Of a DNA stretch of 64,000 nt, positions 12,241 to 25,028 are shown piece after piece. Numbering within the stretch: the stretch's first letter is position 1; each line of letters starts with the position of its first letter. Under the pieces are notes generated by a model, which did no database searches, was not told the origin of the DNA, and saw only the letters and a program-made list of their open reading frames with translations. Origin of the DNA: Zonotrichia leucophrys gambelii (taxonomy: Eukaryota; Chordata; Aves; Passeriformes; Passerellidae). A program made the position numbers and the translations under genes. The stretch is taken from positions 60,793,585 through 60,857,584 of the forward strand of contig NC_088170.1 of assembly GCF_028769735.1 (NCBI RefSeq), written 5' to 3'.

Positions 12241-15200
12241 CTCTCCTCCTTCAATAATTAAATACCTGTAACTGCTCTATGAAAGAAAGTTTATGTTGCA
12301 AATTAAACCTATTTCTTTCTCCTTTGTTCTCTTCCTTTTCCTGTTCTTTTTCTCCTATTAATATTGAGATGAACAAACGCAGGGAACAAATTTCCCTGTT
12401 TTTATATCTCTTGGATGTTTTCCCCTGCAGCTGATTTCTAATTTGTCTACATTGCATATAAAGATAAGACCAGAGCTAGACACAGACCCCTCACTGCCAC
12501 TCACCCCAAGAGCCACAGAGGACCCATGACTCTACCACCACTGGAACTGAAGGAAATTTGATGTTCCATTAGAGGAACAAACTGCAATTAACTCATGACT
12601 CTTCTGAAAAGTCTTTCATTTCTTCACAGGGGCAATAGAACCCTGTTTTTAGGAGTATTTCGGTATCAGAACAAGAAAGCTTTTAATAGTAATGAAATAG
12701 GCTGTCACAGGACACAGAAAAACAAGGATTCAACACAACTATGAGAAATAGGAAAATTACAATACAAGAATAGGATCTATTTTATTAAAACCATCAATCA
12801 TGGCATTCAATGCCACAGGTGACCAGTAAGAAATATGCTCTAAGGGCTATTTGAAAAGACTAAAGTATTTACTACGATTTCAAAGTCAGCCACTAATATT
12901 GGAGGTGGATATCTATATATACTTTTTTGTGATTTGGGCCTAGATAACTTTGGCATTACAAGATGAAACTGCAGGAGAAAAGATGGAGTACTTTAAAACA
13001 AACAGAAAAATCCTTGCAAGAAATAACAATAAAGTCTTAAACATTATTTCCTATATGAAAACTGAACTTGCACTTTTCTGCAAAAATATCCTAAACATTC
13101 TAATTTGCATTTACTCATATAGTTTCATAATTTTCACCTATTTGCCTAAAGTTTATAGGTACTGATATCCCTAAATGGTGAAGTGGCTTATGACATAAAA
13201 GGAACTCTGAATTTTACAGCACAAAGATGCTATGGTAGATTCACATTTATTGTTATTACTGAAAAACATTTTCTTAAATCTTCGAAATTCAGAAAAATTG
13301 GAAATTGCAATTTGATGAGAAAAAAAATTAGATGTGCTGAGATTCCCCATCCCAAATTTGTTTGGTTTGCTGGGTTTTTTTTTCTCTACTAGATATTTCA
13401 ACAAATTTAAAATGAGAATAAAAATATTTAAAGTCTTACTTTCAGTTGTACACATATGGGAAGGCCAATAGAAAATTATCTCCTTTTTATCATTAACAAT
13501 TCTTCTGTTATTGCCTATATTTAATAATAGAGACAGGTTTGATGCCACAGATGAAAAAATATGTGATGTTATAGAATTTTGCGTGATAAACTGTAAGCAA
13601 TTATACCATTAACCAATACCAGGAGATACCTGTGCAGAAGGAAAAGTTAACACATTTCAATAGTTAATAATGCCATATTAACTGGCATTTCACTGCTTCT
13701 GAAGGCTTAATTGTCTGACATTAACATTCTTCTTGCACTCAAGGGATGTTCTTTACACCACTCCTTTAGCTAAGGCAAATGTTATTGCAGCTAGGTTTCC
13801 TGTCCCTCCCTCTCCCCAATGCACTCTGTTGGTGGCTAAATAGCTGCTGCACTGACAGAGGAAAATATGTATTGCTGATGAGCAGGACAAAATAATGAGA
13901 AAATTATTCTGATCAACACAAGATGAATGTTTAAATTTCCAAACCCCTTTTGGCACACCACAGAAGACAGACCACCATTTTGCTGGACAGGATTGTATAA
14001 GTCCTTCTACTTGACATGATTTTTCAAATGAAGTATTATTTCATTTTCACATTTATTTTCGTGTAGCTGTAAGTCCCTCAGAAATGGAAGATAATGAAGT
14101 CAGTGTCCACAGATCAGATCATCGATTATCCAACATGATAATTCTTAATTTTCTCTCAAATTCTCTCAGTTTACTGTAACAATAACTTCTCCTTCTTTTC
14201 CTAGATCATGCCCTAAGCTATGGCACATTTCTATAATGATGGGTGTGGTACATCACTTACACCTTTTCTGTAACTAAGATCTTTTTAATAACCAAGCTCT
14301 TCAAGGACAAACAGGTGCTCTGATGCCTTCCTGCCTCTGAAAGACTGCTGACCTACCCAACTAAAATGCCACTTCTCTGAGCTGATTCCTATGGCAAAAT
14401 AACATGCAAAATTCATGATACTCTAGCCTTTTTTGTATAGCTGTGTAAGCTCGTCTTGCTTATAAGCACTCTGGTTAAAATTTTTCATCACTCAAGGCCT
14501 CAAGATTCCTTGCTCCATCCTCCTGAAGTTTAAGTGCAAAATGAATCAATTTTTGCCCTGACCTCCATAAACAGGTTCAATCCTTTACAACTGGTATATT
14601 AATATTTACATCCCAAACTAGATATAGCACAGAATATTCCTAGATGAAAATAATTGCCTGCATTTAAAAGACAAGTATTTTGACAGGTCCTTTTTCCAAG
14701 AAATATGAACTGTGATTCCCTTAGAAAAAGCTTGTAAGAGAGATGTTTCAGGACTTTTTGAGCCTGTTCCTCAACAAGGGATTTTTGTTTGTTTGTTTCC
14801 AGTGCTGGCATGCCTAAGAGAGGAAGAACCAAAGTTCATTTCTAGCTATTGCATTTAAAAGACTCAAGAAGGAAGGAGTAAATATGGCTTCCTGGTTTGC
14901 CTAATTAAAAATGTCACAAGCTTTATTTTAAAAGAAATTTAAGTTTGTGTATAAAGAGTTTTTGTATTTGGAAACAATTGCCAATTTATTCCAAGGTCAT
15001 ATAGTCCTTCAAAAGCTATTTTGGAAGATGCTTTATTGGAATAAAACATTCCTTTACAGGATATTTCATTAAAAGATGCAGAGTATCAGTTAAATGTGTA
15101 CCAGGCATATTCTGAAAAGTAGGATTTCACATATTGTGGTGCTGCAGCTGCCATCACACTTTGAAAACAATTTTTTAACCAGGGCTTCCTGGTACAGATT

Positions 15201-17877
15201 CCCTACAGACACCAGATCAGCTGCTGCCAAGTGCATTACAGGTGGAAGAGAGCACCTGAGAATTGGTGGAACTTCTCTTACCTCACAGTAATATGATTGA
15301 CTTTTTCGTTGAAGAACGAACATCTAAGAGGTGATAATAGTCTATAAACAGCCCAGTAGAGCTCTTTAGTCGATATTTAGGCTATCTTAAAAATGTTAGA
15401 TGCTTCAGAAAGCTGAAGTATCTTGTAAAGTACATACACATTTAAAATAAAGCCTTGTTTTCTTTCCATTGCTAAGTAGGTGGTCAAAAAAAAAACAACT
15501 TGGATTTCATGTGCCAAAGGCCAATCAGAATAATGCTGTCCTGTTCATAGACTGGAGTCAGTTGAAGAACACATCTCCCAGGCTGGATAATAAATGCCTG
15601 CTGAGGTGCTGTCTTTGAAACCATCATTTGAAATTCATTTGTAAAACCAGCATATTTATGAAGTTGCATTCTGGATCAGGCAACTCCTAAATTTACTGTG
15701 TTTGGAAATTCTAATTCTACATACCTACAGAAAATGAGTAAGATCAAATTTCACAGCTAATCTGCTGCTGTGCTTCACCATTTGCTATTTGCACATAAAC
15801 ATCTTTGCAGAAAAATACCTCAGTGGTGTTTTCACATCAGTAGGTTTTAGCCACAGCATGCTACACTTTTACAAAAATCAAATTGCTCCACTGTTAGAGA
15901 AGGACTTTTAAAAATGTGTTGATGAGTCTTGCAAAATGTTTGGGATTTCTTCCAGTAGGATTTTTATCAAAATCACAGAAATATGCTCCTTAGTTTTCAA
16001 GGAAAAAATTACTTAACAAACTCATAGACTCTGCATGAAAGCAGAGGTATTATGCTGTTAGCACTTATTCTCATCAATTGATTTGCTTCTCCCTCTTCTC
16101 TTTTCTCCCAACATAAGGCTGCACTGTAGCTTTTACACTGCATAATCCTGAATAAAAATACTGTACTTATAAAACAAGGGAGTTACAGTGACAGAGGAAA
16201 GGAATGCCAGTAAGTCAAATTCTTTACATTTAACTTGTTAGCCATTTGCTTTTGTCCCCACTTCCTATACTTCTTCCTATACTTCCTTTTGTCCCCAATT
16301 TCACGTCTCTATTAATACTATGAAGCAGACATACATGTCTAGTATCTGCAAGGGTATAAATTTCAGACTCCCTTCAAAATCCCTTTAGGCTGGTTTCAAA
16401 ACTGAAAGCAATTTTTTTCAGGCAAAAGAAAATACCTGTGTCTGATCTTCTGAACTTGCAAACTCCAAAGAGGCCACAGAGGGAGAGAACTGGCCATGCC
16501 CCTGGGGCACCACCTGGGCTATTCACAATTCTTACAAAGGTCCTTACTCCTCATCCATTTCCACCACCATGCCCTGCTTCCTTTCATTTGCTTTCAGATT
16601 TTAATTTCTTAAAGGCCTCCCCGATGCTGTTTTGAATTGTCAGGGAATTAATTCTACAGATACTGGAACATGAAAATTAAAGTTGAAAGCACCCAAACCA
16701 CCGAAGCTGAAAGATTCATGACTCTCACAGCTCCACTCATTTTCCATTCCTCACTTACCGGGGATAAATTAAATAATACCATTAAACAAATATGATTCAT
16801 CTTCAGCTGTCTAAGAATCAGATATCCAGTCTGAAATAGTCATTTGGTCTCCCTTGGCAGCTAATACAGTGACTAACAATGTAGACATGACTTTAGAAAG
16901 GGTAAAAGAGAAGTAGAATCACAAAGGAGAAAGAGGAAAAAAATTATCCTAGTCTGATGCAGGAAAACAGGACACTAGCATTTAGAACACAGTGTGGCAT
17001 AAGACTGCCTGCAGTCCACTTGCAAACTTTCCACCTACAGCCTTGTCACTCCTTCCCATGCATTTCCCTCTACCCCTAACATTTTGGCATAATTCTTAAT
17101 TAGATTTCCTGCTGGGACAGTTAACTTCCTAGCCAAACCATCAACTAAAATTTGCTAAAGTATCCATCAAGCTTTGTTTTACAATACCATATGGGAAGTG
17201 AATAAGCATATAAAGTTTTTCTTGTATTGTACTAAGAATATCACTTTGATTCCTTATCTGACTAAAGACACAACATTGATTAAGTGACATAGAAACTAGG
17301 ATCTTTTCATTCATTCTTTTCAGGCATTTATTGAAATGTCAAATCTGCACACTGTATAGCAGTGTAACGAGAATCAGAATTTAAGGCTAAATCTGTATGG
17401 ACTGTCTTCCAAAAGTTTAACTGAAAAAAAAAAAACCAAAACAACCCATAAGGCAAAAAAATATTGCTTTCAATAGAAGTGCTATTTTCCAGAGAGCACT
17501 AGGAACATTCAATAAAGCAGACATATGGATGCACTTTATTCCATCAAAAAATAATGTTAAAAATCGTCTCTAGAGATTTGAGAATCCTTTAGAAGCTGTT
17601 TTGGTGGGCTGAAAAGTGAGGTATTAAAAGAAATAAAATATGTATGAGTTCTAGTAAGTCATCTCTCCAGTTCCTTAACTTCTAACCTCTTCAAATCTTA
17701 AGCCCAGATTTTTTTTCCACAGAAGTTTCTGGCAGAAAGAATTACTTTCAAATCAAGATGTTCTGCACTGCTACCATTAGCTAGTAACATTTTCTAAAAG
17801 TGTTTCTGTAGTGACCCACGTATGACTCAAACATAGTTTCTTTATTGCAAGACTACTTTCAGGGCTGCCTGTGGCTC
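12241..17877. other. Unique AT-rich noncoding sequence
   Basis: I see no gene. A polypyrimidine-rich stretch lies at about 12308-12356. A nested direct repeat lies at 16249-16297: CTTTTGTCCCCA at both ends around two copies of a 12-bp TTCCTATACTTC-like unit. Open frames reach 125 codons (reverse strand, 13171-13548) but have no domain and lie in AT-rich, low-complexity DNA. Confidence 0.55.
16249..16297. repeat. Nested direct repeats (12 bp flanks, 12 bp tandem core)
   Basis: CTTTTGTCCCCA occurs at 16249-16260 and again at 16286-16297. Between them a TTCCTATACTTC-like unit is present twice in tandem. This is a local duplication with no known function. Confidence 0.7.
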
Positions 17878-18259
17878 AGGGGCCCCCAGCATAATGGGAA
17901 CATGGACCTGCTGAAACGAGCCCAGGGAGGGTCATGAGGATGATTCAAGGGCTGGGCTTTCAAAACAGGCTCAGAGAGTTGGGGCTGCTCAGCCTGGAGG
18001 AGAGAAGGCTCAGGGAAGAGGGTGGATGGAGATTAGAGATAAGGAAGAAATTCTCTCCTGTGATGGTGGTGAAGCACTGGGAACAGGCTGCCCAGAAAAA
18101 TCATGAACTCCCCATCCCTGGGGAGTGGTCAAGGCCAGGTTGGATGGGGCTTTGAGCAAACTGTTCTGGTGAAAAGTGTCCCTACCCATGGCAGGGGGAT
18201 TGCAATGAGATGATCTTTAATTTCCCTTCCAAGCCAAACCATTCTGTGGTTCTATGATT
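17878..18259 (+). mobile_element. Avian CR1 LINE 3' end with internal deletion
   Basis: Sense-strand avian CR1. Recognisable blocks in order are GGCCCCCAGCATAA, CTGAAACGAGCCCAG, AGGCTCAGAGAGTTGGGGCT, CAGCCTGGAGGAGAGAAGG, AAGGAAGAAATTCT, GGCCAGGTTGGATGGGGCTT, CCATGGCAGGGGG and the 3' end CCAAACCATTCTGTGGTTC followed by TATGATT. Compared with the family, the sequence jumps at about 18018-18022 from the CTCAGGGAAGAG block to the GATTAGAGATAAGGAAG block, so roughly 130-170 bp of the usual 3' region is missing. The copy is 5' truncated, as nearly all CR1 copies are, and cannot encode a working reverse transcriptase. Confidence 0.9.
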
Positions 18260-20159
18260 ATTGCAGTGTGCTTCTGGCAGAAGTGTGGTGAGTTAGACGA
18301 CCCAGTTTAAATTTAAAAGAACAACTTCAGTTCATGGTCTGCTGCAATAGGAAGATTTATTCAGATTACTGTACATATCAGCACACAGAAAACCTGTTGA
18401 AGATTTACTAAAATCCTTGCCTGGTTTGTTGCTTTCTACTTTCTAAACACCCACAATAGCTATATCCTTTTATTAGCCTTTTTATTTATATCCTTTATAT
18501 TTTATGGGTGCACAGCATGATCTGTCCAATGCTTAACTACATTCTAATCCTTTCTTTCAGCAAGTACTTAACACAGGAAGCATTTTCTGCTGAACGCCTT
18601 ACAAAAGAATCTTAATTTTTAGGCACAAGCACAAAACACTGGTAACTTCCTTAAACTGTCAAAAAAATGAGTGAAAACTCGCAAAGAATTTCTAAAGCCA
18701 GACATAAATATGTGAGACTATGCATTAATGCATAAAACAGAGAGTCCTGTGAATGGAGCTGGAACATATCAATTCCGCTTCTGACTGACTCATGCTAACA
18801 TCACTTGACCCTTCTCCTGGTGTCCTTTTTCCAGCTGGTGCTACCAGGAGAACACACAACCACCTCACACTACAAAGGACTATGTTGAGCCACGGACAGG
18901 TCCTTGTTCTCTTAGTAACTGCATCTGATGTGCTTTGAGCCCAATGCAAGAAAAAGATGTAACATACCTCAGTCTGTTGTACTCTTGGTCCTAAAAACCC
19001 CAAATGACATTCCTGGCTTCATGGTTTGAAAATTCCTCGGGCATGTATGTTTGTTTATTGACAAGTGCGGCTATGACTGAGGAAAGGACCCCAAGATTCT
19101 GACCAAACTACATCTATTAGAGGAGAATAATAACCCCTTACTCAGGTGTGCTTAATCCATGCCTCCATCTTTCACCTTTTAGAGATTAAAATTATGACCG
19201 CTTAAAGTTGCTCTTCCTTCTCACACCTCCTTACACATCCTTCTTACACAATTTGGTTTCATAACTCTCTTGGGATCAGGGGCTTAAAATGTGAACATTA
19301 CTATTCTCAACCTGCAACTACTCAAAGCCTTTAATGAATATGAAAATAAAGAAATCTAATAAAACTTGGTGTCTTGCAAAAGGAAGACAGACTTAGTAAG
19401 ATTTTTCAGTAACTTTTTACGTGGTACCTGTAAGACCTTCTACTTCCATCGCCTGTTTATGAGTGACTTTCCTTTCTTGCTTTGTCCCCAACACATTACC
19501 AATAGGCTAATTTTATTACAGTGTTGCATTTACACAATTAATTGCTTCCCAGTCCAAAGCAACGGACATTCCTCACCATCATCCTGTCATTAAGAAGCAG
19601 CAGCAAGCTTTCTGCTTGCCCAGATTTCTACCAGTGATTTTTTCCTGGAAGGAAGGTGCTCCTAAAAGGATTCTTCACTCCTACCAGAAGACATTTTGCT
19701 GACAATATTATATTTCCTAAGGTTTGTGCAGAGCTGGAAAAGTGTCATTTGAATTCTAGCACAAAGAGCCATGAACTCACACAGTTTGCACCCAGGGCAG
19801 TCCACTCTTTACAAAAAATAATTCCACTAAAGTCAACCAAACTGCACAGATGCTGCATAGGTAGGTAATAGGAATTGTAAAATATGGGTAATGCACATTT
19901 CAAAAATAAAAACTCAGTATAAGTACTGTGGGCTGATCTCAAATTGGTAACATAACTGGGCAGTACAGCACAATGCCTGCAAGAAGAGGCTTTCCCCAGA
20001 TTTTCGCAAGAAATCAAGTGAGGATTGGCTCTTACAATTTTTTTTTCAAATTTAAGAAACTTTCTGTAAATTGTTTTGGTAGCAGTACTTTGTGCAGAAG
20101 CAAATAACTTTCAAGATGAGACTTTTAATCTTGATTTTGGTTTTTATCACTCAATTATC
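18260..20159. other. Unique noncoding sequence
   Basis: No gene, RNA or classifiable repeat seen. Short overlapping frames of 70-92 codons (18725-19003, 19366-19593, 19656-20017) carry no domain. Confidence 0.55.
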
Positions 20160-20430
20160 TGCCATGTAGTCATAAGACTTTGTAATTTGTCCTCTAAATT
20201 ACACAGTTTTAATTACAATGCTGAAACATAGAAGAAAAATTTATTTAGGAATTTTTAAATAATTCAACATACATTTTTGTAACTACAATGCAAACAAAAT
20301 TACCTATTTGCAAAAATGTTAAATAAAAAAATACATTCATCTTGCGCATGAATTAAATTGTACCTAGAGGGCGCATGTAGAATTAAAAATCAGATGGTAT
20401 TAAAATGCAATTAAGAAACCATAATTATAT
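20160..20430. promoter_or_regulatory. Candidate conserved noncoding element with CTCF-like core
   Basis: The stretch is dense in TAATTA/AATTA-type homeodomain motifs and looks non-repetitive. It contains TACCTAGAGGGCGC at 20361-20374, which matches the 3' eleven positions of the CTCF consensus CCASYAGRKGGCRS but misses the first three. GCGCATG appears twice (20344-20350 and 20371-20377), each followed within a few bases by AATTA. These CpGs stand out in a CpG-poor window. Conservation and binding are inference, since no alignment was available. Confidence 0.3.
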
Positions 20431-22155
20431 GTTAAACAGAGACAAAAAGACAAGGGATAACTTGCTATCTCAGCTGTGGAATAGATGTTAGGGTAAATGA
20501 ACTGAATACAGACTCCCCCACACAACACATGGAAACTGCAGTCTTTTGTAGAGCTGTGCAATTGCTGAAGATCTCAGCAGCTGCTCAGAAAAGCTAAAAG
20601 CTGGTGTTGGCTAAGCAGCTCATTCATGGTTCTGGATGGCAGTCCTTTAGCTCTCCTAAGGAGATGGTTTCAGTTTTCTCTCTATCTCAGTCAAAAGGCT
20701 TCCAAGGGGGCTATAAGAGTGGATGCTAAAGACTCTTTATTAGGGCTAAGAAACTGGATCCAGTTTGGATGCTGCAAAGACAAACTCATTGCTGCCCTTC
20801 TTCCAGCCACTGCCAGGTCGACAGGTCTTGCTGCAGGGCATTGGCTGCCCCAGGTGCCCTGTGTGGACACAAAGTCAATGAGAAAAAGAAAATTTGGGCA
20901 AAAAAAGGTCTGACCCAGAGGAACAGGTCTTTGCTGCCCTCCTAGAAACTCTACTGGGATCTACACTGGGAACAACCACATTTAAATGGTGAAGAAACAT
21001 TATTACACATACCAGTTTCAGTTGTTCCACTGCAAAATGGTGTCTTTAGTCTATTTTACTATTTTTCTGTTTGCTGTTGGGTTTTGGTTTTATCTCTTTG
21101 CTTTTTGGGGTGTTGTCTTTGTGTTTTGTTTTTGTTTTTTTTTTAGTTTTTGCTTACAGCCTTGGTTTCAGGAATCATAAGAACAGCAAAATCTAGAAGC
21201 AATTTTATCTAAGCTACTTAGAAATTGCAAGAAACAGTTTGGAGCATACTTTCCCTGGAAAAAAGAATATCCTCACTTAGAAATGTTCAAACACTAGAAG
21301 AGTTAAATTCTGCTTGAAATGGGTTCACCCAAACTGAGATGTCTGTGCATTTATGTCAGTGAATAAACTCTATGATTCATTATAAGAATATTAATATTTT
21401 GCACATTACACATATTCTTAATCTACTTGTTTGCCTAATAATCTGGTAATTTCTTCTTAACTCATAAATTCTTTTAGAAAACAGAGATTTCTCTCACCAA
21501 GACAGAAGTTTGAGGTAAGATCTGGAGCAGTGTGGGCACTGTGTATAATGGCAGTTTCTTTTCCCTCCATTTTTAAATGAAGTTTTGACCTAATTGTCTA
21601 AAGTCCAATGTGAAATAATTATTTCTACTTAAACAAGTCTGCTAACACAAATGATGAATTTGATTTGACAACTGGATATTCTCATGGCATGTTGGTGACT
21701 CATGTGTCCTCTAACCCAAGTCAGAGGCCAACATTTTATCATTGGTCTTTAGAGAGAAAAAAAAATTGCACACAGCAAATGTTCAGGTCTTAACTATAGA
21801 AACATTATTTAGAGATAAGTTTTATCAATTTTTCATGTTCTAAATTTCCATTTGAATAAATTATGCTTAGTGTAAAAACCAGTCACTTGTGTTCAGTGCA
21901 GAAGAATGAGTCTTTGCAAAGCCCTTTTTTAAAAGGTAATAAAAATTAATATAATTTTAACCCACTGGATAGCTAATCATGTCTTTCAGTGTGGCTTAAG
22001 AAGTTACATGGTCTGTGTTACAAAAACCAAAATGTTTACCCTGACAAGTCCCAAAACACCTGAGAAAGATTGTTTGGGGTTTTTTTCTGTACAGCCTCAT
22101 AATACTTGCTAGCAAAATATGAAGCTTCATGGGTGGTTCATTGTAAACTACATTT
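20431..22155. other. Noncoding sequence with an unassigned moderately GC-rich block
   Basis: 20590-20970 is more GC-rich than its surroundings, has a frame of 95 codons (20626-20913) and contains GCTATAAGAG and TTTATTAGG motifs. It could be an old LTR fragment, but I cannot match it to a family or find terminal duplications. 21060-21160 is a T/G-rich low-complexity run. The rest is unique AT-rich DNA. Confidence 0.4.
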
Positions 22156-22161
22156 ACAAGG
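22156..22161 (+). repeat. Target-site duplication, left copy (ACAAGG)
   Basis: Six bases directly preceding the TG of the LTR at 22162. They are repeated exactly at 22776-22781, directly after the LTR's terminal CA. Confidence 0.8.
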
Positions 22162-22516
22162 TGATGTGGTGTGTTCTTAAGTTTGTTAGTTTGCTCCCCC
22201 CATTTTCTGTATTAAATGGTTTCTTCCTTTCCCAGGACCCTGTCAGTTAGGTTGCTATGGAAATGAAACTGCTCCTCCCCTGGTTTCTCTTATAAAGTGA
22301 AAGTTGTTTCCTCCTTGGGCTCAGTCAATCACTCCTTTTCTCCTCCCAGGTTTCGAGAATTTTCTTTTCTCTGGGAGTTATGGTTGGCTGTAGCCCCGGA
22401 GCCCCTCCTATGATTTATAACAGTTGGTTACTTTGGTATATCAGTTATGTTTCGTACCTCCAAATATGTATTTCTATTGGTAGCCGGGTTTCCCTGCCTT
22501 CTTCCCCCCTTTTCCC

Positions 22517-22522
22517 TTAAAA
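22517..22522 (+). promoter_or_regulatory. TATA-like element of the LTR
   Basis: TTAAAA sits about 65-70 bp upstream of the LTR's AATAAA. Another candidate, TTATAAAG at about 22290, lies further upstream. Which one would set the start site cannot be decided from sequence. Confidence 0.4.
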
Positions 22523-22586
22523 CCCTCTCCTGCCCCTTGTTCGGGGCCATTTGCTGGGTGTTTCCCCTCCTTGTTGGTTCTTCTGT

Positions 22587-22592
22587 AATAAA
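22587..22592 (+). terminator. Polyadenylation signal AATAAA of the LTR
   Basis: Canonical AATAAA within TCTGTAATAAACCGACAG, placed as expected for the R region of the LTR and followed by the GC-rich U5. Confidence 0.55.
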
Positions 22593-22775
22593 CCGACAGT
22601 TTACCCCCAGCAAGTGGTCGCCTCCTAATTCGTCTCTCACCGCGCTGCTCCGAGCTATCCCCCAGCTCAGCCCGAGGCCAAGACGCCGAGGGGGGCTGTT
22701 TTCTGATGCGCAGGGGCCCTGGCCTTCGCCCCTCACCAGATAGCCGGATTCCAGGGCCGTGGACGCCCCCGCGCA

Positions 22776-22781
22776 ACAAGG
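22776..22781 (+). repeat. Target-site duplication, right copy (ACAAGG)
   Basis: Exact repeat of 22156-22161, immediately after the LTR terminal CA. Confidence 0.8.
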
Positions 22782-25008
22782 GTCTGTGCAGCCTGGAATA
22801 AGTGCCAGCTAATGAAGACATATTTTCCCATGTTCTGTTACAAATGACACCATAATTAGAATGATTTCTGAGAAAACCAGTAAATGGTCGCAAACTACAA
22901 ATGCTTCTAGACAGAATTAATTTATTTTCCTTTTTTTAATTCAGGTTATATAGAAAATATATAGAAGCTTCAACAAGCACTCTAAAGAGGAATTTTTTTT
23001 CTTATGGTGCATGCACTATCAAAGCTTATTAATGGGAAAAATAGTAATTAAAAATTAAAATATTTTTTCCAGGCATATAAAATGGGGTTGCTTTTGTAGT
23101 TAAAGTTCATTTAGTCCAAGTAGCTGTAGCTAATCTAGATGTTTCAAAGTAAAGTGAAATAAAGACAGCTTTATTTATTACTTGGTTTTATGTGAGCCCA
23201 AATTTCATAGCTGAATATTAATTCATAATTGCATACTTCACACATGAAGTATGAGAAACTGCAATTCCTTTTGGAAATAAAAAAAATTCAGTGGAAGAAT
23301 TCTTAAAAAAGTGAAGCTTGCAATTTTTAAAAAATATAACTTAAAGTTTACAGTATTCAATTACTAAAGTATCTGAAATTTGTAGCTTCATCTTTAGTGT
23401 TATCCTTGATTCTTTCTGGGTTTCCTTACTGTTTGGTTCATTCCACCAATAAATGAAACTATCTAATTTATCACCTGTGTGATGATAGCTTGCATATTTT
23501 TATTATGATAAACTTTAGCATTAAAAAATTCAATGGTAATATTTGCTTATGAAAGTATATTCATTCACATGGCAAACTGGCAATCAAAAAAGCATAGTGG
23601 CAGCATTTAAAACTGATGTGCTACTTTATTAGTCCATTCATTCAGATTAAACAAAGGGCAAAAATCAACAAGAATAAGGAATTAATTCCAGTGTCTGGAA
23701 AAGTTTGGTTTTGGCCAGGTAATTCCTACTCTTTCACTGTTCTATGTCCAATTCATTGTTTGAAGGTGGCACAGGAACACACTGTCTCTTTACAGACCAC
23801 ATATAGGTTGTTCAAAATGAAAAGTTCTATATAATTATAAGATCTCACCATCAACCATATTCTAGGCTGAACAGACTAAAATTATGCTACTTTTTTGTCA
23901 AGTGCAGTGGAAGTGTCTGGGTAACTTATTTATGGTTTAAGGTTTTTTAGCTATAGCATGAGCACTATTTAATAGAATACAGTGTCCTCTATCATTTACT
24001 TTGAGGGTAGACTATATGCCTGAAAGATAAACAGAGCTCACACACGGAGCACACTAAGTAACGAAAACAATATAAGGAAGAAACACGTTTGGAGCTGTCT
24101 TTTACTCTGTGAAAATGTAATTTGCACATACGTATACTCTGTTTCCATTTTTATTAAAAACCTTCAGACTTTCAGCTGAGACTGAAATGCTTCTGTGAGA
24201 TGACAGAAGGCATGTCCTTTATGGTTCAAGAGATCTGGTCACGTAGGAAGAGGGGTGGAAAGGTTCAGCACTAAAGGAACAAAGCAACACAGAGATTTTT
24301 CTTATTTCCCAGACAGAATCCACAGCACTGAGAGAGGCTGATGGCAATGCTTAGAAGAGTTGGATTGCACAAAATAAAAGGTGGTTGCAATAGATCTGCT
24401 GCATGTGAAATTCCACAAAATAAGGAACAGGAAACCCTTACCTCAAAACCAGCCTGTGCTCTACAACATGCAGGCACCTCACCCAGGCATGGTGGCACCT
24501 GGTGCAAGGTTTGCAGGGAGGAGCATGAGCCAGGTCCTTCAGAAGTCAGGGGGAAATGAGTACTGTCCTTCAAAACTCTGCTGAGGGGAATGAATGGTGA
24601 TTGTTTCCCCAGTGGTTCTTCTCTGCCTTTCAGCTTTTAAGGAATACACTCAGAAATATGTGAGGGCACCTGCACTCAAATCCTTCTTCTGCAGAAGGTG
24701 ACTCAAACCCATCCAGGCTCAGCCCAACAAGCACAGTTTGCCAGGCACAGTCTAAGGTATTCCAGAGGCCCTACAGGCAACTACAAATCGTTCCTAATTT
24801 CCACTTTGTATAAATATTTGCTGGGAAAGAGACAGATTCAGTGCAAGGCTTCGTTTTAGGGCATTTATCTGTGACTATTTATCTGTAGTTCTGACTTCCA
24901 GTCCCTGCTGTAACTTTTTGCTCAGCACTTCCTGAAACCAGAACTAGTGTTCCTTGGTGGTATGGCTAATTAACTGTGACAATCAAATTTTCCTTCTGGG
25001 TTTTTTTT

Positions 25009-25028
25009 ATGTTAATGTTCATTAACAT
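25009..25028. repeat. Perfect 9-bp palindrome between T runs
   Basis: ATGTTAATG and CATTAACAT are separated by TT. A run of about eight T's precedes it, and a C plus about ten T's follow. Cruciform or hairpin potential only. Confidence 0.6.

Larger units (their letters stand above)
22162..22775 (+). mobile_element. Solo LTR, beta-retrovirus-like (ERVK type), 614 bp
   Basis: The element starts TGATGTGGTG and ends CCCCGCGCA, and is bracketed by the perfect 6-bp duplication ACAAGG. Six-base duplications are usual for ERVK-type (class II) elements. The forward-strand order fits a working LTR layout: a long U3, a TATA-like TTAAAA at 22517-22522, then AATAAA at 22587-22592, then a GC-rich U5. The layout implies an R region of only some tens of bases. 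No primer-binding site or viral gene follows, so this is a solo LTR left by recombination between two LTRs of one provirus. The U5 keeps many CpGs in a CpG-poor neighbourhood, suggesting a relatively recent insertion. The open frames here (22428-22893, both strands) are by-products of GC-rich LTR sequence. Confidence 0.85.

Noticed and set aside
22428..22893. Overlapping 98-139 codon frames on both strands
   Set aside because: They lie mostly inside the solo LTR and are by-products of its GC-rich U5.
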